Of a stretch of 64,000 bases of DNA, positions 7,571-16,174 are shown one piece after another. How positions within the stretch are numbered: position 1 is the first letter of the stretch; every line of letters begins with the position of its first letter. The notes under the pieces are model-generated. The model was not told the origin of the DNA, searched no databases, and saw only the letters and a list, made by a program, of their open reading frames with translations. Source of the stretch: Bacillus albus (GTDB taxonomy: Bacteria; Bacillota; Bacilli; Bacillales; Bacillaceae_G); the NCBI RefSeq assembly GCF_001884185.1, contig NZ_MAOE01000110.1, positions 87,004 to 151,003 of the forward strand. The letters are read 5' to 3'. A program made the translations under genes and the position numbers.

Positions 7571-8338
7571 TTACCAAACCTTCCACGGAGCGTTATTACT
7601 TTCCCATAGCTCGACTAATTTATTTTTATCGCGCAATGTATCCATCGGATGCCAAAAACCAGTATGTTGATATGCGGCTAGTTCATTTTTGTTTACTAAC
7701 TGAACTAAAGTGTCTGTTTCAAAAACAGATTTATCTCCGCTAATGTAATTGAAAACATCAGGGTTTAAAACGAAAAATCCACCGTTAACCCATCCACCAT
7801 CTCCGAGTGGCTTCTCTTGAAAGGATGTGACAGACTGTTTATCTAATATGAGAGAACCGAATCTACCAGGAGGTTGTACGGCTGTAACAGTCGCCATTTT
7901 TCCATGTTTTTTGTGAAATGCCATGAGTTCTTTTATATTTACATTACTTAATCCATCGCCATAAGTGAGACAGAAAGGTTCGTCTCCAACAAAATTTTGA
8001 ATCTTTTTCACTCGTCCTCCTGTTTCGGTATTTACACCAGTATCGATTAGTGTAACTTTCCACGGTTCTACACGATGAGAATGGCTAGTAATTGTATTAT
8101 CCTTTAAATGTATCGTGAAATCTGACATGTGTAGGTTGTAATTTAGAAAGAACTCTTTAATTGCATATCCTTTATACCCTAAGCAAATAATAAACTCTGT
8201 AATGCCGTAATGGCTATACAAACTCATAATGTGCCATAAAATAGGCTTTGTTCCAATTTCAATCATAGGTTTCGGTTTTAAATGTGTTTCTTCCCCAATC
8301 CTTGTCCCATATCCACCAGCAAGAATAACAGCTTTCAT
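7571..8338 (-). CDS. rfbF: Glucose-1-phosphate cytidylyltransferase
   Basis: 255 residues, full length for the family, with the nucleotidyltransferase start MKAVILAGGYGTRIGEET and the sugar-binding Lys region HLKPKPMIEIG (residues 17-28). It joins CTP and glucose-1-phosphate to make CDP-glucose, the first step of the operon. The motif FWHPMDTLRDKN near the C-terminus is typical of RfbF. Start is ATG 8336-8338 with AGGAGG. The stop is directly followed, one base on, by the rfbG ATG, so the two are coupled. A sporulation-type promoter lies upstream at 8382-8409. Confidence 0.93.
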   Translation of the reverse strand: MKAVILAGGYGTRIGEETHLKPKPMIEIGTKPILWHIMSLYSHYGITEFIICLGYKGYAIKEFFLNYNLHMSDFTIHLKDNTITSHSHRVEPWKVTLIDTGVNTETGGRVKKIQNFVGDEPFCLTYGDGLSNVNIKELMAFHKKHGKMATVTAVQPPGRFGSLILDKQSVTSFQEKPLGDGGWVNGGFFVLNPDVFNYISGDKSVFETDTLVQLVNKNELAAYQHTGFWHPMDTLRDKNKLVELWESNNAPWKVW

Positions 8339-8381
8339 TTTTTCCTCCTAAAATAAAAAATATAATATATACAGTATTCAT

Positions 8382-8409
8382 ATTGTATGCAAATGGTTTT
8401 CGTTTTGAC
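8382..8409 (-). promoter_or_regulatory. Mother-cell sigma-E (or sigma-K)-type promoter for the CDP-sugar operon
   Basis: On the minus strand CATACAAT (8382-8389) matches the sigma-E -10 consensus and, read as CATACAATA, also the sigma-K pattern CATANNNTA. GTCAAAAC (8402-8409), 12 bases upstream, resembles the sigma-E -35 GTCATATT. This fits a sugar used on spores. Confidence 0.5.
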
Positions 8410-8451
8410 TAAGTGCATAAAAATATGGGGAGCATGATAGGATGAGAAATA

Positions 8452-9225
8452 TTAAGGTTTGAATTTAGGGAATAATTGTTGATACTCAGGGTGATTACGT
8501 AGATCCTGTGTTGAATTAGTTAACATTAAAAATAGAGCTTCGAGTTCTTCAGAGGACCGACCATATTGTTTTTGAAGTCCCAATCGAACGCCCTTTTTTG
8601 AGAGGGTGGGTGTAATTTGTAATTTTCTTGCCTTTGTATGTTCGTTCCAAGGGCTAAAATAAAATTTAAAAATGAATGAAGGGGAGTTATAAACGATAGG
8701 TTGGTGCCGCGTAAAATGTCTGCCTGGTAAATATGCGCCATCAAGATGGTTGTGTATAAATCTCCAGGCGCAGCCGATTTCTGGTTTATAAGGAAAGAGC
8801 CCGTGATATCGTTGTTCTACTAAAGGAATGGAATATCTTAGTTTTGAATAATTGTAATCATGCTTATCAATCATGACAATCATTCTAATCGCATACATAT
8901 TTTGGCCTAACGTATGAAGTGATGAGAAAAATTCTTCTACATTATTACAACAAAGAAATTCTGTAGTATTTAATACCATCTTCCAACCTGAAACTTCTCT
9001 TTCAATTTCCATTACTTCAATGTCAGTATTAGTGGGATCGAATTCAAGGAATCTTGAATCTCGTACTTCCCAATGGGGAGCAAATAATTTGCAAATTTCA
9101 ACTGAACGATCTGTAGAACCTCTATTAATTAAAATACCGTGATCGAATATTTTTGTGTGGTGCATAAGCCACCATGGAAGTAGGTATTCTTCATTATAAA
9201 AATGAGAAATGAGTGTCTTTCTCAT
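8452..9225 (-). CDS. Glycosyltransferase family 2-like protein
   Basis: I choose ATG 9223-9225 as start because TAGGAG ends 9 bases upstream; the in-frame ATG at 9234 touches that site. The 257-residue protein is a paralogue of 3618-4379, with ISHFYNEEYLLPWW, GSTDRSVEIC and SPWNEHTKARKLQITPTL. Conserved Asp and His residues (FIHNHLDGAY) suggest a glycosyltransferase-like fold of the family 92/GT2 group. It faces the same way as the CDP-sugar operon, 114 bp upstream, and has its own sigma-K-type promoter at 9260-9287, so a role in spore surface glycosylation is likely but inferred. Confidence 0.75.
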   Translation of the reverse strand: MRKTLISHFYNEEYLLPWWLMHHTKIFDHGILINRGSTDRSVEICKLFAPHWEVRDSRFLEFDPTNTDIEVMEIEREVSGWKMVLNTTEFLCCNNVEEFFSSLHTLGQNMYAIRMIVMIDKHDYNYSKLRYSIPLVEQRYHGLFPYKPEIGCAWRFIHNHLDGAYLPGRHFTRHQPIVYNSPSFIFKFYFSPWNEHTKARKLQITPTLSKKGVRLGLQKQYGRSSEELEALFLMLTNSTQDLRNHPEYQQLFPKFKP

Positions 9226-9259
9226 GTTAATCATCTCCTATACAAGCAATCATTATTAG

Positions 9260-9287
9260 TAGGATATGTTTTTAAATAAGAAAGGTT
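9260..9287 (-). promoter_or_regulatory. Sigma-K-type promoter
   Basis: CATATCCTA (minus strand, 9260-9268) fits the sigma-K -10 pattern CATANNNTA, and AACC at 9284-9287 supplies the AC -35 core with a 16-base spacer. It lies 35 bases upstream of the glycosyltransferase start. Confidence 0.5.
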
Positions 9288-9417
9288 AAAAGGTACAGAC
9301 AATGTAGTGATTAAGTAATAGTTTAGTAATTATATTGTATAAGAGTAGATTACTTGTATGGAATAATAGGGTGAATCTTGGGGTTTTGTGTAAATTATGA
9401 ACGATAAACCATCACGT

Positions 9418-9446
9418 TTGACTGTACAGTTTATGTATTGTATGAT
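9418..9446 (+). promoter_or_regulatory. Promoter with overlapping palindrome for merR-type gene
   Basis: TTGACT (9418-9423), 17-base spacer, TATGAT (9441-9446). The perfect palindrome ACTGTACAGT at 9421-9430 overlaps the -35 and could be an operator, perhaps for self-regulation. Confidence 0.6.
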
Positions 9447-9484
9447 GTTAGTAATATAAACAAGGGGGGAAGATCGTTGGGAAG

Positions 9485-9892
9485 GTGTATCGAATCGGAC
9501 AGTTGGCTCTCATGGCTCACGTGTCGAAACGAACGATTGATTATTATACGAATCTAGGAATCTTAAAAGCGGAGCGATCTCAATCTAATTATCGCTATTA
9601 CGACGAAACAGCATTTGAGACATTACAATTTATTGAGAAGTGCAAAGAAATGCATATGCCGCTTTGTGAGATTAAAGAGAAAATCGAGGAGAAGAAGAAG
9701 CTGCTCGGTATCAATGAACACGTTTCGAAACAAGTGAATGAAGTGACAGACCATATTCATCGATTAGAAGCAGAGTTAACGGAGTTAAAGCCGCTTTTAG
9801 ATGGATTGACTGATTCACAACGTGAAAAAATATCGAAATCTTTATCTGGTCAAACGACAGCTTTAATACAGACACTTGCTCTATTATTATAG
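9485..9892 (+). CDS. MerR family transcriptional regulator
   Basis: 135 residues: an N-terminal MerR winged helix (YRIGQLALMAHVSKRTIDYYTNLGIL, shown here in part by VSKRTIDYYTNLG), wing residues NYRYYDETAFETLQFIEKC, then a coiled-coil dimer helix around residues 60-110. No Cys metal-binding set is present at the C-terminus, so a metal effector is unlikely. The start is GTG 9485 with GGGGGGA 14 bases upstream. The next gene, a CNNM transporter, follows in the same direction after 120 bp and may be a target, although it has its own leader. Confidence 0.85.
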   Translation: MYRIGQLALMAHVSKRTIDYYTNLGILKAERSQSNYRYYDETAFETLQFIEKCKEMHMPLCEIKEKIEEKKKLLGINEHVSKQVNEVTDHIHRLEAELTELKPLLDGLTDSQREKISKSLSGQTTALIQTLALLL

Positions 9893-9984
9893 AAAAAGTG
9901 AAATCCGACCTCTTTAATTTTTGTATCGGGCTATGTTTTCTAAGAAACAAATAAGAAAACATTATAGTATACAGGAGGTGGACA

Positions 9985-10005
9985 CCTTAGTTTTTTAAAC
10001 TAAGG
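9985..10005 (+). promoter_or_regulatory. Hairpin covering the ribosome binding site of the CNNM gene
   Basis: CCTTAGTTT and AAACTAAGG form a perfect 9-bp stem with a TTT loop. The right arm contains the first part of the AAGGGG ribosome binding site (10002-10007) of the TTG-start gene at 10013. A second AGGAGGTGG lies just upstream (9972-9980). Translation control is possible. Confidence 0.45.
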
Positions 10006-10012
10006 GGATTCA

Positions 10013-11341
10013 TTGGAAATATTTAATTTAGTCATGGTTGCGATTTTAATCGCATTTACTGGATTTTTCGTAGCAGCAGAGTTTGCGATTGTAAAAGTAC
10101 GTTCAAGTCGTATTGATCAGCTTGTTGCGGAAGGGAAACGCGGTGCTTTAGCAGCGAAAAAAGTAACAACAAATTTAGATGAATATTTATCTGCTTGTCA
10201 ATTAGGTATTACAGTTACAGCTATGGGATTAGGTTGGTTAGGTGAACCGACAATCGAAAAGTTATTACATCCTTTATTTGAGAAATGGAACTTAAATCCT
10301 TCTATTTCATCAGTATTAACATTTGGTCTTGCTTTTATGATTATGACGTATTTACACGTTGTAGTCGGGGAGTTAGCTCCCAAGACGATGGCAATTCAAA
10401 AGGCTGAAAAAGTAACATTATTATTGGCAGGTCCATTAATGATGTTCTATAAAGTGATGTATCCATTTATTTGGGTATTGAACGGTTCAGCGCGTGTTGT
10501 AACTGGCTTATTCGGTTTAAAACCAGCTTCAGAACATGAAGTAGCTCATACAGAAGAAGAATTACGCCTTATCCTTTCAGATAGCTATGAAAGTGGCGAA
10601 ATTAATCAGGCTGAATACAAGTATGTAAATAACATTTTTGAATTTGATAATCGTATTGCAAAAGAGATTATGGTACCGCGAACAGAAATCGTTGGTTTCT
10701 ACCTGGAAGATTCAGTAGAAGAACACATGAAGGTAATCCAAAATGAGCGATACACACGTTATCCGATTTTTGGAGAAGATAAAGATGATATTATCGGTAT
10801 GGTCAATGTAAAAGATTTCTTTATTCGATATATGACCGAGGATCAAAAAGATTTATCATCAATTCGCTCGTATATGCGTCCGATTATTGAAGTGATGGAA
10901 ACGACTCCAATTCACGATCTATTACTTCAAATGCAGAAGAAGCGAATTCCGATGGCTGTTTTATATGATGAGTACGGAGGAACAGCTGGAATTGTAACGC
11001 TTGAGGACATCTTGGAGGAAATCGTCGGCGAAATTCGTGACGAATATGATGAAGATGAAGCACCACCAATTCAACATGTGAACGAGCAACATATCATTGT
11101 TGATGGAAAAGTGCTTATCTCAGAAGTGAAAGATTTATTTGGATTACACATTGAAGAAGATGATGTGGATACAATCGGTGGATGGATCATGATGCAAAAT
11201 CATGAAATTGAAGAAGGACAACATGTTGAGGCGGAAGGTTATGAATTTAAAGTGTTAGAAAAAGACGCTTACCAAATTAAACGTGTTGAAATCCGTAAGA
11301 TGGAACAAGAGCAAGAAGAAGAGAAAGCAGCAACTGTGTAA
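10013..11341 (+). CDS. CNNM/CBS-domain transporter (hemolysin C/CorC-like, MpfA type)
   Basis: 442 residues in the standard order: DUF21/CNNM membrane domain with about four helices (residues 1-150, including the family motif VGELAPKTMA), a pair of CBS domains (about 200-330, with IMVPRTEI and GTAGIVTLEDILEEIVGEI), and a C-terminal CorC_HlyC domain (about 345-430). Bacillus homologues are magnesium exporters of the MpfA/YhdP group; the ion here is by family. The TTG start at 10013 follows AAGGGGA with a 5-base gap. A Glu-rich tail ends the protein. Confidence 0.92.
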   Translation: MEIFNLVMVAILIAFTGFFVAAEFAIVKVRSSRIDQLVAEGKRGALAAKKVTTNLDEYLSACQLGITVTAMGLGWLGEPTIEKLLHPLFEKWNLNPSISSVLTFGLAFMIMTYLHVVVGELAPKTMAIQKAEKVTLLLAGPLMMFYKVMYPFIWVLNGSARVVTGLFGLKPASEHEVAHTEEELRLILSDSYESGEINQAEYKYVNNIFEFDNRIAKEIMVPRTEIVGFYLEDSVEEHMKVIQNERYTRYPIFGEDKDDIIGMVNVKDFFIRYMTEDQKDLSSIRSYMRPIIEVMETTPIHDLLLQMQKKRIPMAVLYDEYGGTAGIVTLEDILEEIVGEIRDEYDEDEAPPIQHVNEQHIIVDGKVLISEVKDLFGLHIEEDDVDTIGGWIMMQNHEIEEGQHVEAEGYEFKVLEKDAYQIKRVEIRKMEQEQEEEKAATV

Positions 11342-11393
11342 GTTGCTGCTTTTCTTCTAACGTATAAAAAATGTGAAATTAGGAGCGGATATT

Positions 11394-11807
11394 TTGATTC
11401 AAGCAGCCTTACGTGTATATCGATTACAATTGTATGTGATCTTTAGTGGTTTACTACTTATGTGGACGATTACTCCGTTTGGAAAACAAGTAACAGGGTT
11501 TGGTATCGGATTAGCTGTAAGTGCATATTGTCTTTGGTTATTAGCTCGTAGAGTGGAGAAACTAGGGAAAAGTATCGTAATGAAAGAAAAGGCTCCTGGA
11601 TTAGGGATTTTAAATCGATTTGCAGCAGCCATATTAGGAGCTATCATTATGTATGAAATTGAGCATGAAATGGAAATGTGGGCATTCGGTACAGGCATTT
11701 TAGGTGGTCACTTTTTAATGATTGCGAATTTAGCCTATGCAAATATGCAGTTAGCGAAAGAAGAAGAGAAGCAAAGAGAACATGCTTCGAAAAACATAGA
11801 GCTATGA
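11394..11807 (+). CDS. ATP synthase subunit I (AtpI)-like membrane protein
   Basis: I choose TTG 11394, 8 bases after AGGAG (11381-11385); a GTG at 11373 lies before that site. The 137-residue protein has four hydrophobic segments: about residues 14-30, 36-52, 75-90 and 96-115. It resembles the AtpI/ATP synthase subunit I family, small helical proteins often linked to assembly of F-type ATPase or magnesium handling. No ATP synthase genes are nearby, so the role is uncertain. It follows the CNNM gene by 52 bp and is probably in its transcript. Confidence 0.6.
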   Translation: MIQAALRVYRLQLYVIFSGLLLMWTITPFGKQVTGFGIGLAVSAYCLWLLARRVEKLGKSIVMKEKAPGLGILNRFAAAILGAIIMYEIEHEMEMWAFGTGILGGHFLMIANLAYANMQLAKEEEKQREHASKNIEL

Positions 11808-11809
11808 TG

Positions 11810-11840
11810 AAGGGGCCTGATGGGGTTCCTTTTTTATTTT
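11810..11840 (+). terminator. Terminator
   Basis: AAGGGGCC and GGTTCCTT pair (with two G-U pairs) around TGATGG and are followed by a T-rich run. Confidence 0.65.
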
Positions 11841-12004
11841 AGTGATTTGATACAAGTAACCAAATTAACGACAAATATAATACGCTTCTTTTTTGTGTTT
11901 TTCAATAGTATGAAAAATAATATAAAAAAATTTAAAAACCCATCGATTTCTAAAGGTTATGTATGTTATTATGACAAAAGACTTTTTGAAAGAGGTGGAT
12001 ACCA

Positions 12005-12553
12005 ATGTTACAAGCGTTACTTATTTTTGTGCTTCAAATTATTTACGTTCCAATTTTGACAATCCGTACGATTTTGCTTGTAAAGAATCAAACAAGATCC
12101 GCTGCTGCTGTTGGATTGTTAGAAGGAGCTATTTACATTGTCAGTTTAGGTATTGTGTTTCAGGATTTATCAAATTGGATGAACATCGTTGCCTATGTCA
12201 TTGGCTTTAGTGCGGGACTATTATTAGGCGGTTATATAGAGAATAAATTAGCAATTGGTTATATTACGTATCAAGTTAGTTTACTAGACCGTTGTAATGA
12301 ATTAGTAGATGAATTACGTCACTCTGGATTTGGCGTTACAGTATTTGAAGGTGAAGGTATTAATTCAATCCGTTATCGCTTAGATATCGTTGCAAAGCGT
12401 TCTAGAGAAAAAGAACTGTTAGAAATTATTAATGAAATTGCACCGAAAGCGTTTATGTCTTCTTATGAAATTCGTTCATTTAAAGGCGGATATTTAACGA
12501 AGGCGATGAAGAAGAGAGCGTTAATGAAGAAGAAAGATGAACATGCATCGTAA
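12005..12553 (+). CDS. UPF0316/DUF2179 membrane protein (YebE-like)
   Basis: 182 residues: three N-terminal membrane helices (about residues 1-22, 36-55 and 58-78) and a soluble C-terminal DUF2179 domain (about 90-165) with [14 protein letters not shown]. This arrangement is that of the UPF0316 family (B. subtilis YebE). Function is unknown; DUF2179 occurs in several Bacillus membrane proteins. A Lys/Arg-rich tail ends it. Start ATG 12005 follows AGAGGTGG. It is monocistronic, ended by a strong terminator at 12601. Confidence 0.85.
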   Translation: MLQALLIFVLQIIYVPILTIRTILLVKNQTRSAAAVGLLEGAIYIVSLGIVFQDLSNWMNIVAYVIGFSAGLLLGGYIENKLAIGYITYQVSLLDRCNELVDELRHSGFGVTVFEGEGINSIRYRLDIVAKRSREKELLEIINEIAPKAFMSSYEIRSFKGGYLTKAMKKRALMKKKDEHAS

Positions 12554-12600
12554 AAAAGGGAGTCGTGCTGCATTAAAAGTGCAGTATAAGCCCATATGTA

Positions 12601-12643
12601 AAAGAGAGGAATCTATTTTGATGTAGATTCCTCTCTTTTTTTA
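12601..12643 (+). terminator. Terminator
   Basis: AAAGAGAGGAATCTA pairs with TAGATTCCTCTCTTT (15 bp) and a T-run follows. Confidence 0.9.
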
Positions 12644-12672
12644 TGAAAAAAAATCATCTGTTCATTAAAAAA

Positions 12673-12912
12673 CTAAATCGTATAATTATTTTTTCTACTC
12701 ATTCTCAAATTAATGATGAGCCATATAACTTGAAAGAACACAGGTATGATAAACGCGATTAATAAAACGATAAGTGATATGGATTTAATTTCGGGTGTTT
12801 GGATAACACCAGCGCCATCAACGTCGCGTAACCAAATAATAGTGGCCCATATTCCAAAAATGATAATCCAAAATATGTTACCAATCCACCAAGAAATCCA
12901 TCGTCTTTTCAT
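12673..12912 (-). CDS. DUF3923-like small membrane protein
   Basis: 79 residues with two membrane helices (about 8-28 and 43-68) and, between them, the segment RDVDGAGVIQTPE that marks the DUF3923 family. Function unknown. A positive tail (RMSRKNN) suggests the C-terminus is cytoplasmic. Start ATG 12910-12912 has GGGGTG upstream. Confidence 0.75.
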   Translation of the reverse strand: MKRRWISWWIGNIFWIIIFGIWATIIWLRDVDGAGVIQTPEIKSISLIVLLIAFIIPVFFQVIWLIINLRMSRKNNYTI

Positions 12913-12988
12913 GTTAACACCCCTTACATTTCTTCTCTGTTAAAAGTATATTTTCGTTCGTTACATTTATAAAGAAATATCTATTAAA

Positions 12989-13319
12989 TTAATTCTTTTT
13001 AACTGTATATCTGACTTGTTTAAACGTTACCATTTCTCCATCTTTATCATCATCTTCATTCTGTAAAAGTTGAACTCGTGGTTTGTAGTCTGTCCTATGA
13101 GCATCCTCGATACCTGTAATATCAAGCTTGTAGGGTTCACCATTCTTTATTTTCATCAATACCTTCAGTCTTAATTTCTAATTCGTTATCTTTTGTTGTA
13201 ATCGTCGGTGTTAATAATTCAATACTGCCATTTCCGGTTTCTAAAGAATTTTCTACTATAGTTGAACATCCAGATAATATGATTGGGGTGAATAGAAGTA
13301 TAGCTAATTTCTGTTTCAT
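12989..13319 (-). pseudogene. Frameshifted small lipoprotein
   Basis: From ATG 13317-13319 (GGAGGATGTT upstream) a signal peptide with lipobox LSGC leads into a short exported protein that stops early after GIDENKEW. The next frame continues with NGEPYKLDITGIEDAHRTD and runs to TAA 12989-12991. Deleting one G near 13150 (AATAAAGAATGG to AATAAAAATGG) joins the two into one protein of about 110 residues. Family not recognised. The minus-strand ORF extending upstream to 13412 has no ribosome binding site. Confidence 0.65.
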
Positions 13320-13467
13320 AACATCCTCCAATTTCAAGTGATTTTTGATTTTGGCATTGCTAGGCTTGTAGTGTTTTATGTAATTAGCTAGCACTCTTTT
13401 TAATTGTACCATAATATGTAAAATGAAACAGGCTGTATATCCAATTTAAGGGAGATTGGAAGTTTAC

Positions 13468-14667
13468 TTATTGCCGTAAATTAGTATTTTTACAGTAGGT
13501 ATATATCTTCTTTAGGAAATCCTTTTTCATATTTAAAATATGTAGTGAAATAAAACCAATAAGTCCTATTCCGCCGAAAATAAGCCATGGTGTATACATT
13601 CCGCTTAAGTTGGCTGTAAAAGATGTACCGGTATAATTACCGATGATAAAACCAAATGCGAGTGATAGTTGATAAAATCCGAAGTAAGTAGCTGTATAGG
13701 ATTCGTTACTGTAATTTGCAATAGCGATATCAGCGTTAGGTAATACGAGTGTTTCACCAATTGTAAATACAATTACACAAATAAATAGCCAATACGGGTG
13801 TTGAAATAAAGGAATGAGTAAAAAGGAAATACTCATTAATAAAACACCGTATTTAATAATTGAAAGTGTGTTGTATTTATGAAATAGTTTTTGGAATAAC
13901 ACCATAAATATGACGCCTGTTATTGCATTTATCGTAATAACGAGTGTAGCAAACTGATTACTATTACTAATGTTTTTCATATGAAGTGGAAGTGCGACAG
14001 TAAGCTGAGTAAACATAATATAGAAGAAAATCATAACAAATGAAAACAGAAGGAATGACTTGTTTTGTAAGATAGCCCGTATACCTAATGTGATAGACGT
14101 GTTATCAGTAGTGACTTGGAAGTGATTTTTAAGTAAGTAAAAGATAAAAGCGAATAACAGCATAAGAAATCCTGTTAGAGAAAAAGCATAGATTGGATCG
14201 AGTAAAAGTAAGAACCCCCCGGCAATTGGTCCAATTATTGCACCGCAATTAAAACTAAGGTTTAAATATGTAAATAAATTTTTTCTTGTATGAGCTGGTT
14301 GTGAGCCGAATATGGCGCGCGCAGCAGGTTCATAAAATGCAGTTCCGAAGCCGATAAGTGCAGAAGAAATAGATATGGTATAGAAATCAGAGCATATTCC
14401 TAAAGTGATAAATCCAATTCCTCTTAAAGATAATCCGGCTATCATCATAATGATATAGCCTATTTTGTCAGCGATTAATCCTGAGAATAAAGGGACAACT
14501 CGTGATGTGATTGTCATAACCGTCAACACTGTTCCTACTTGGACAGCAGAAAAATGAAGAAAGGTTAATAGATAAATAGCTAAAAATGCATATACCGCAA
14601 AATACCCAAAAGACATAAAAAATGAAGAAATAAGCATGAAACGTATCGGTATTGAGAAACTTTTCAT
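13468..14667 (-). CDS. MFS transporter
   Basis: 399 residues with twelve predicted membrane helices. Major facilitator signs include the loop 2-3 region GLIADKIGY (residues about 63-71, the D-x-x-G-R/K motif) and GSxGAxxGP-like FNCGAIIGPIAGG in helix 5. It is of the DHA1 drug-exporter type, but the substrate is unknown. The divergent CGNR regulator at 14780 shares the 112-bp gap, which holds an inverted repeat, so local regulation is likely. Confidence 0.88.
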   Translation of the reverse strand: MKSFSIPIRFMLISSFFMSFGYFAVYAFLAIYLLTFLHFSAVQVGTVLTVMTITSRVVPLFSGLIADKIGYIIMMIAGLSLRGIGFITLGICSDFYTISISSALIGFGTAFYEPAARAIFGSQPAHTRKNLFTYLNLSFNCGAIIGPIAGGFLLLLDPIYAFSLTGFLMLLFAFIFYLLKNHFQVTTDNTSITLGIRAILQNKSFLLFSFVMIFFYIMFTQLTVALPLHMKNISNSNQFATLVITINAITGVIFMVLFQKLFHKYNTLSIIKYGVLLMSISFLLIPLFQHPYWLFICVIVFTIGETLVLPNADIAIANYSNESYTATYFGFYQLSLAFGFIIGNYTGTSFTANLSGMYTPWLIFGGIGLIGFISLHILNMKKDFLKKIYTYCKNTNLRQ

Positions 14668-14686
14668 AGAAATCCTCCTAATTATG

Positions 14687-14712
14687 TAACCAGTAAAATT
14701 ATTTGATGGTTA
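14687..14712. promoter_or_regulatory. Inverted repeat in the MFS/CGNR divergent promoter region
   Basis: TAACCA (14687-14692) and TGGTTA (14707-14712) form an inverted repeat 14 bases apart, close to the MFS start. It is a candidate operator for the divergent CGNR protein. Confidence 0.4.
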
Positions 14713-14779
14713 ACTATTTTATATTATAATTATACATAAAGTCAGAAAAAAGTAAATTTTAAGAAGAAGGTGGATCGAA

Positions 14780-15322
14780 TTGAATCAAAACGCTCCAAAT
14801 GAACTAGAATATATTCGGGAATTTTTAAATACATGGAGAATACCAAACGATACGAGAGAGCCAATTGATTTGCTGCAAACAAAAGAAGATATAAAGCTCT
14901 TTATGAAAGAATATTTTGATGAAGAGCTTCCATTTCATACGATAGAAGAATTAAAAAGTTTTCGAGAAGATATTCGGATGGTAATTGAAGGTGAAGAATC
15001 ATTACAAAAATGGTTAGAGACATATCCATTTCAAGTAAACGTAAGGGAAGATATGAAAGGTATTACATATGAACCAATGCGGGAAGAAAATATGTATACA
15101 AAAGTATTAAGCATTGTGTTAACGGCAATTCAAGAAAATTTGTGGGGAAGGTTAAAAGCATGTCCAGATTGTCGCTGGGTATTTTATGATCATTCACGTA
15201 ATGGAAGCAAAAGATGGTGCGGAATGTATGCTGGGGAAGAAGGAGGAAGAGCATGCGGTACAATTGCAAAAGTGAAAAATTACCGAGCGAAGAGAAAAGG
15301 AAGAACGGGTTATAATGTGTAA
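14780..15322 (+). CDS. CGNR zinc-finger (ABATE) transcriptional regulator
   Basis: 180 residues with the N-terminal ABATE helical domain (EFLNTWRIPNDTREPIDLL, in part) and the C-terminal CGNR zinc finger CPDCRWVFYDHSRNGSKRWC (about residues 131-150) plus a fourth Cys in ACGT. Regulators of this family typically sit beside transporter or stress genes and act as stress-responsive transcription factors. TTG start at 14780 with GAAGGTGG upstream. Divergence from the MFS gene suggests it controls it. The methyltransferase gene follows 41 bp later in the same direction. Confidence 0.88.
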   Translation: MNQNAPNELEYIREFLNTWRIPNDTREPIDLLQTKEDIKLFMKEYFDEELPFHTIEELKSFREDIRMVIEGEESLQKWLETYPFQVNVREDMKGITYEPMREENMYTKVLSIVLTAIQENLWGRLKACPDCRWVFYDHSRNGSKRWCGMYAGEEGGRACGTIAKVKNYRAKRKGRTGYNV

Positions 15323-15363
15323 TTACTATTAGGGGCAGAAAAATGGATGGGGGAATGTAGAAT

Positions 15364-16119
15364 ATGAAAGGTACACAAATGTTAGCATTAAATAAAAAGT
15401 GTTGGGATACAGTAGCACCATACTTCTTTCAAGTAGATTGTTTACCGAAATACGGACCGTATACAGCGTCTGAAGATGAGATTCATTTGTTCGATTCAAT
15501 TAGAAATAAAAAGGTTCTTGATATTGGGTGTGGAAGTGGGCATTCGTTGCAATATATGGCAGAGCATGGGGCGGAAGAGTTATGGGGTCTTGATCTTTCC
15601 AGTGAACAAATTAAAACAGCGAATGAAACGTTAAAGAGTTGGAATCCAAAGTTAATATGCGGAGCAATGGAAGAAGAAGGAGATATTCCGAAAGGGTATT
15701 TTGATATTGTATATTCCATTTATGCATTAGGTTGGACTTCGAATTTACGAAAAACGTTGGAACTGATTTATTCATATATAAAGCCAGGAGGAAGTTTTAT
15801 TTTTAGCTGGGAGCACCCAGTATATTCAAATTTACAGTATGGTACAGAAGAAATTGCTTTCAAGTCTTCTTACCATGAGGAAACGCCTATTACATTTGAA
15901 ACATTTAAAGGAGAGAATGTACAAGCGACATTATATAAGAGAACAATAAGTACATACATAAATGAGTTAAATAGAGCGGGATTTACAATTGAGAGAATAG
16001 AAGAGCCTGAACCATCAAGCTCGTTTGATGGAGAACGAGCTGAGCCGTCTACGAAATATTATTCTTTATATAAAGCTAGAATGGTGCCGACTACTTTTAT
16101 TATTAAGGCGAGAAAATGA
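15364..16119 (+). CDS. Class I SAM-dependent methyltransferase
   Basis: 251 residues with SAM motif I VLDIGCGSGHSLQYM (about residues 49-63), the acidic LDLSSEQI (motif II) and the motif III-IV region YFDIVYSIYALGW. It belongs to the Methyltransf_11/25 group of small-molecule methyltransferases; acceptor unknown. It follows the CGNR regulator and ends at a strong terminator, so both may be one unit. ATG 15364 with GGGGGAATG upstream. Confidence 0.88.
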   Translation: MKGTQMLALNKKCWDTVAPYFFQVDCLPKYGPYTASEDEIHLFDSIRNKKVLDIGCGSGHSLQYMAEHGAEELWGLDLSSEQIKTANETLKSWNPKLICGAMEEEGDIPKGYFDIVYSIYALGWTSNLRKTLELIYSYIKPGGSFIFSWEHPVYSNLQYGTEEIAFKSSYHEETPITFETFKGENVQATLYKRTISTYINELNRAGFTIERIEEPEPSSSFDGERAEPSTKYYSLYKARMVPTTFIIKARK

Positions 16120-16120
16120 A

Positions 16121-16160
16121 AAATACAGCGTACACTTTTTTCAGTGTACGCTGTATTTTT
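16121..16160. terminator. Bidirectional terminator
   Basis: AATACAGCGTACACT pairs perfectly with AGTGTACGCTGTATT, with T-runs both ways. It serves the methyltransferase gene and the minus-strand small gene at 16175. Confidence 0.9.
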
Positions 16161-16174
16161 TTAAAGGTCAGTAC

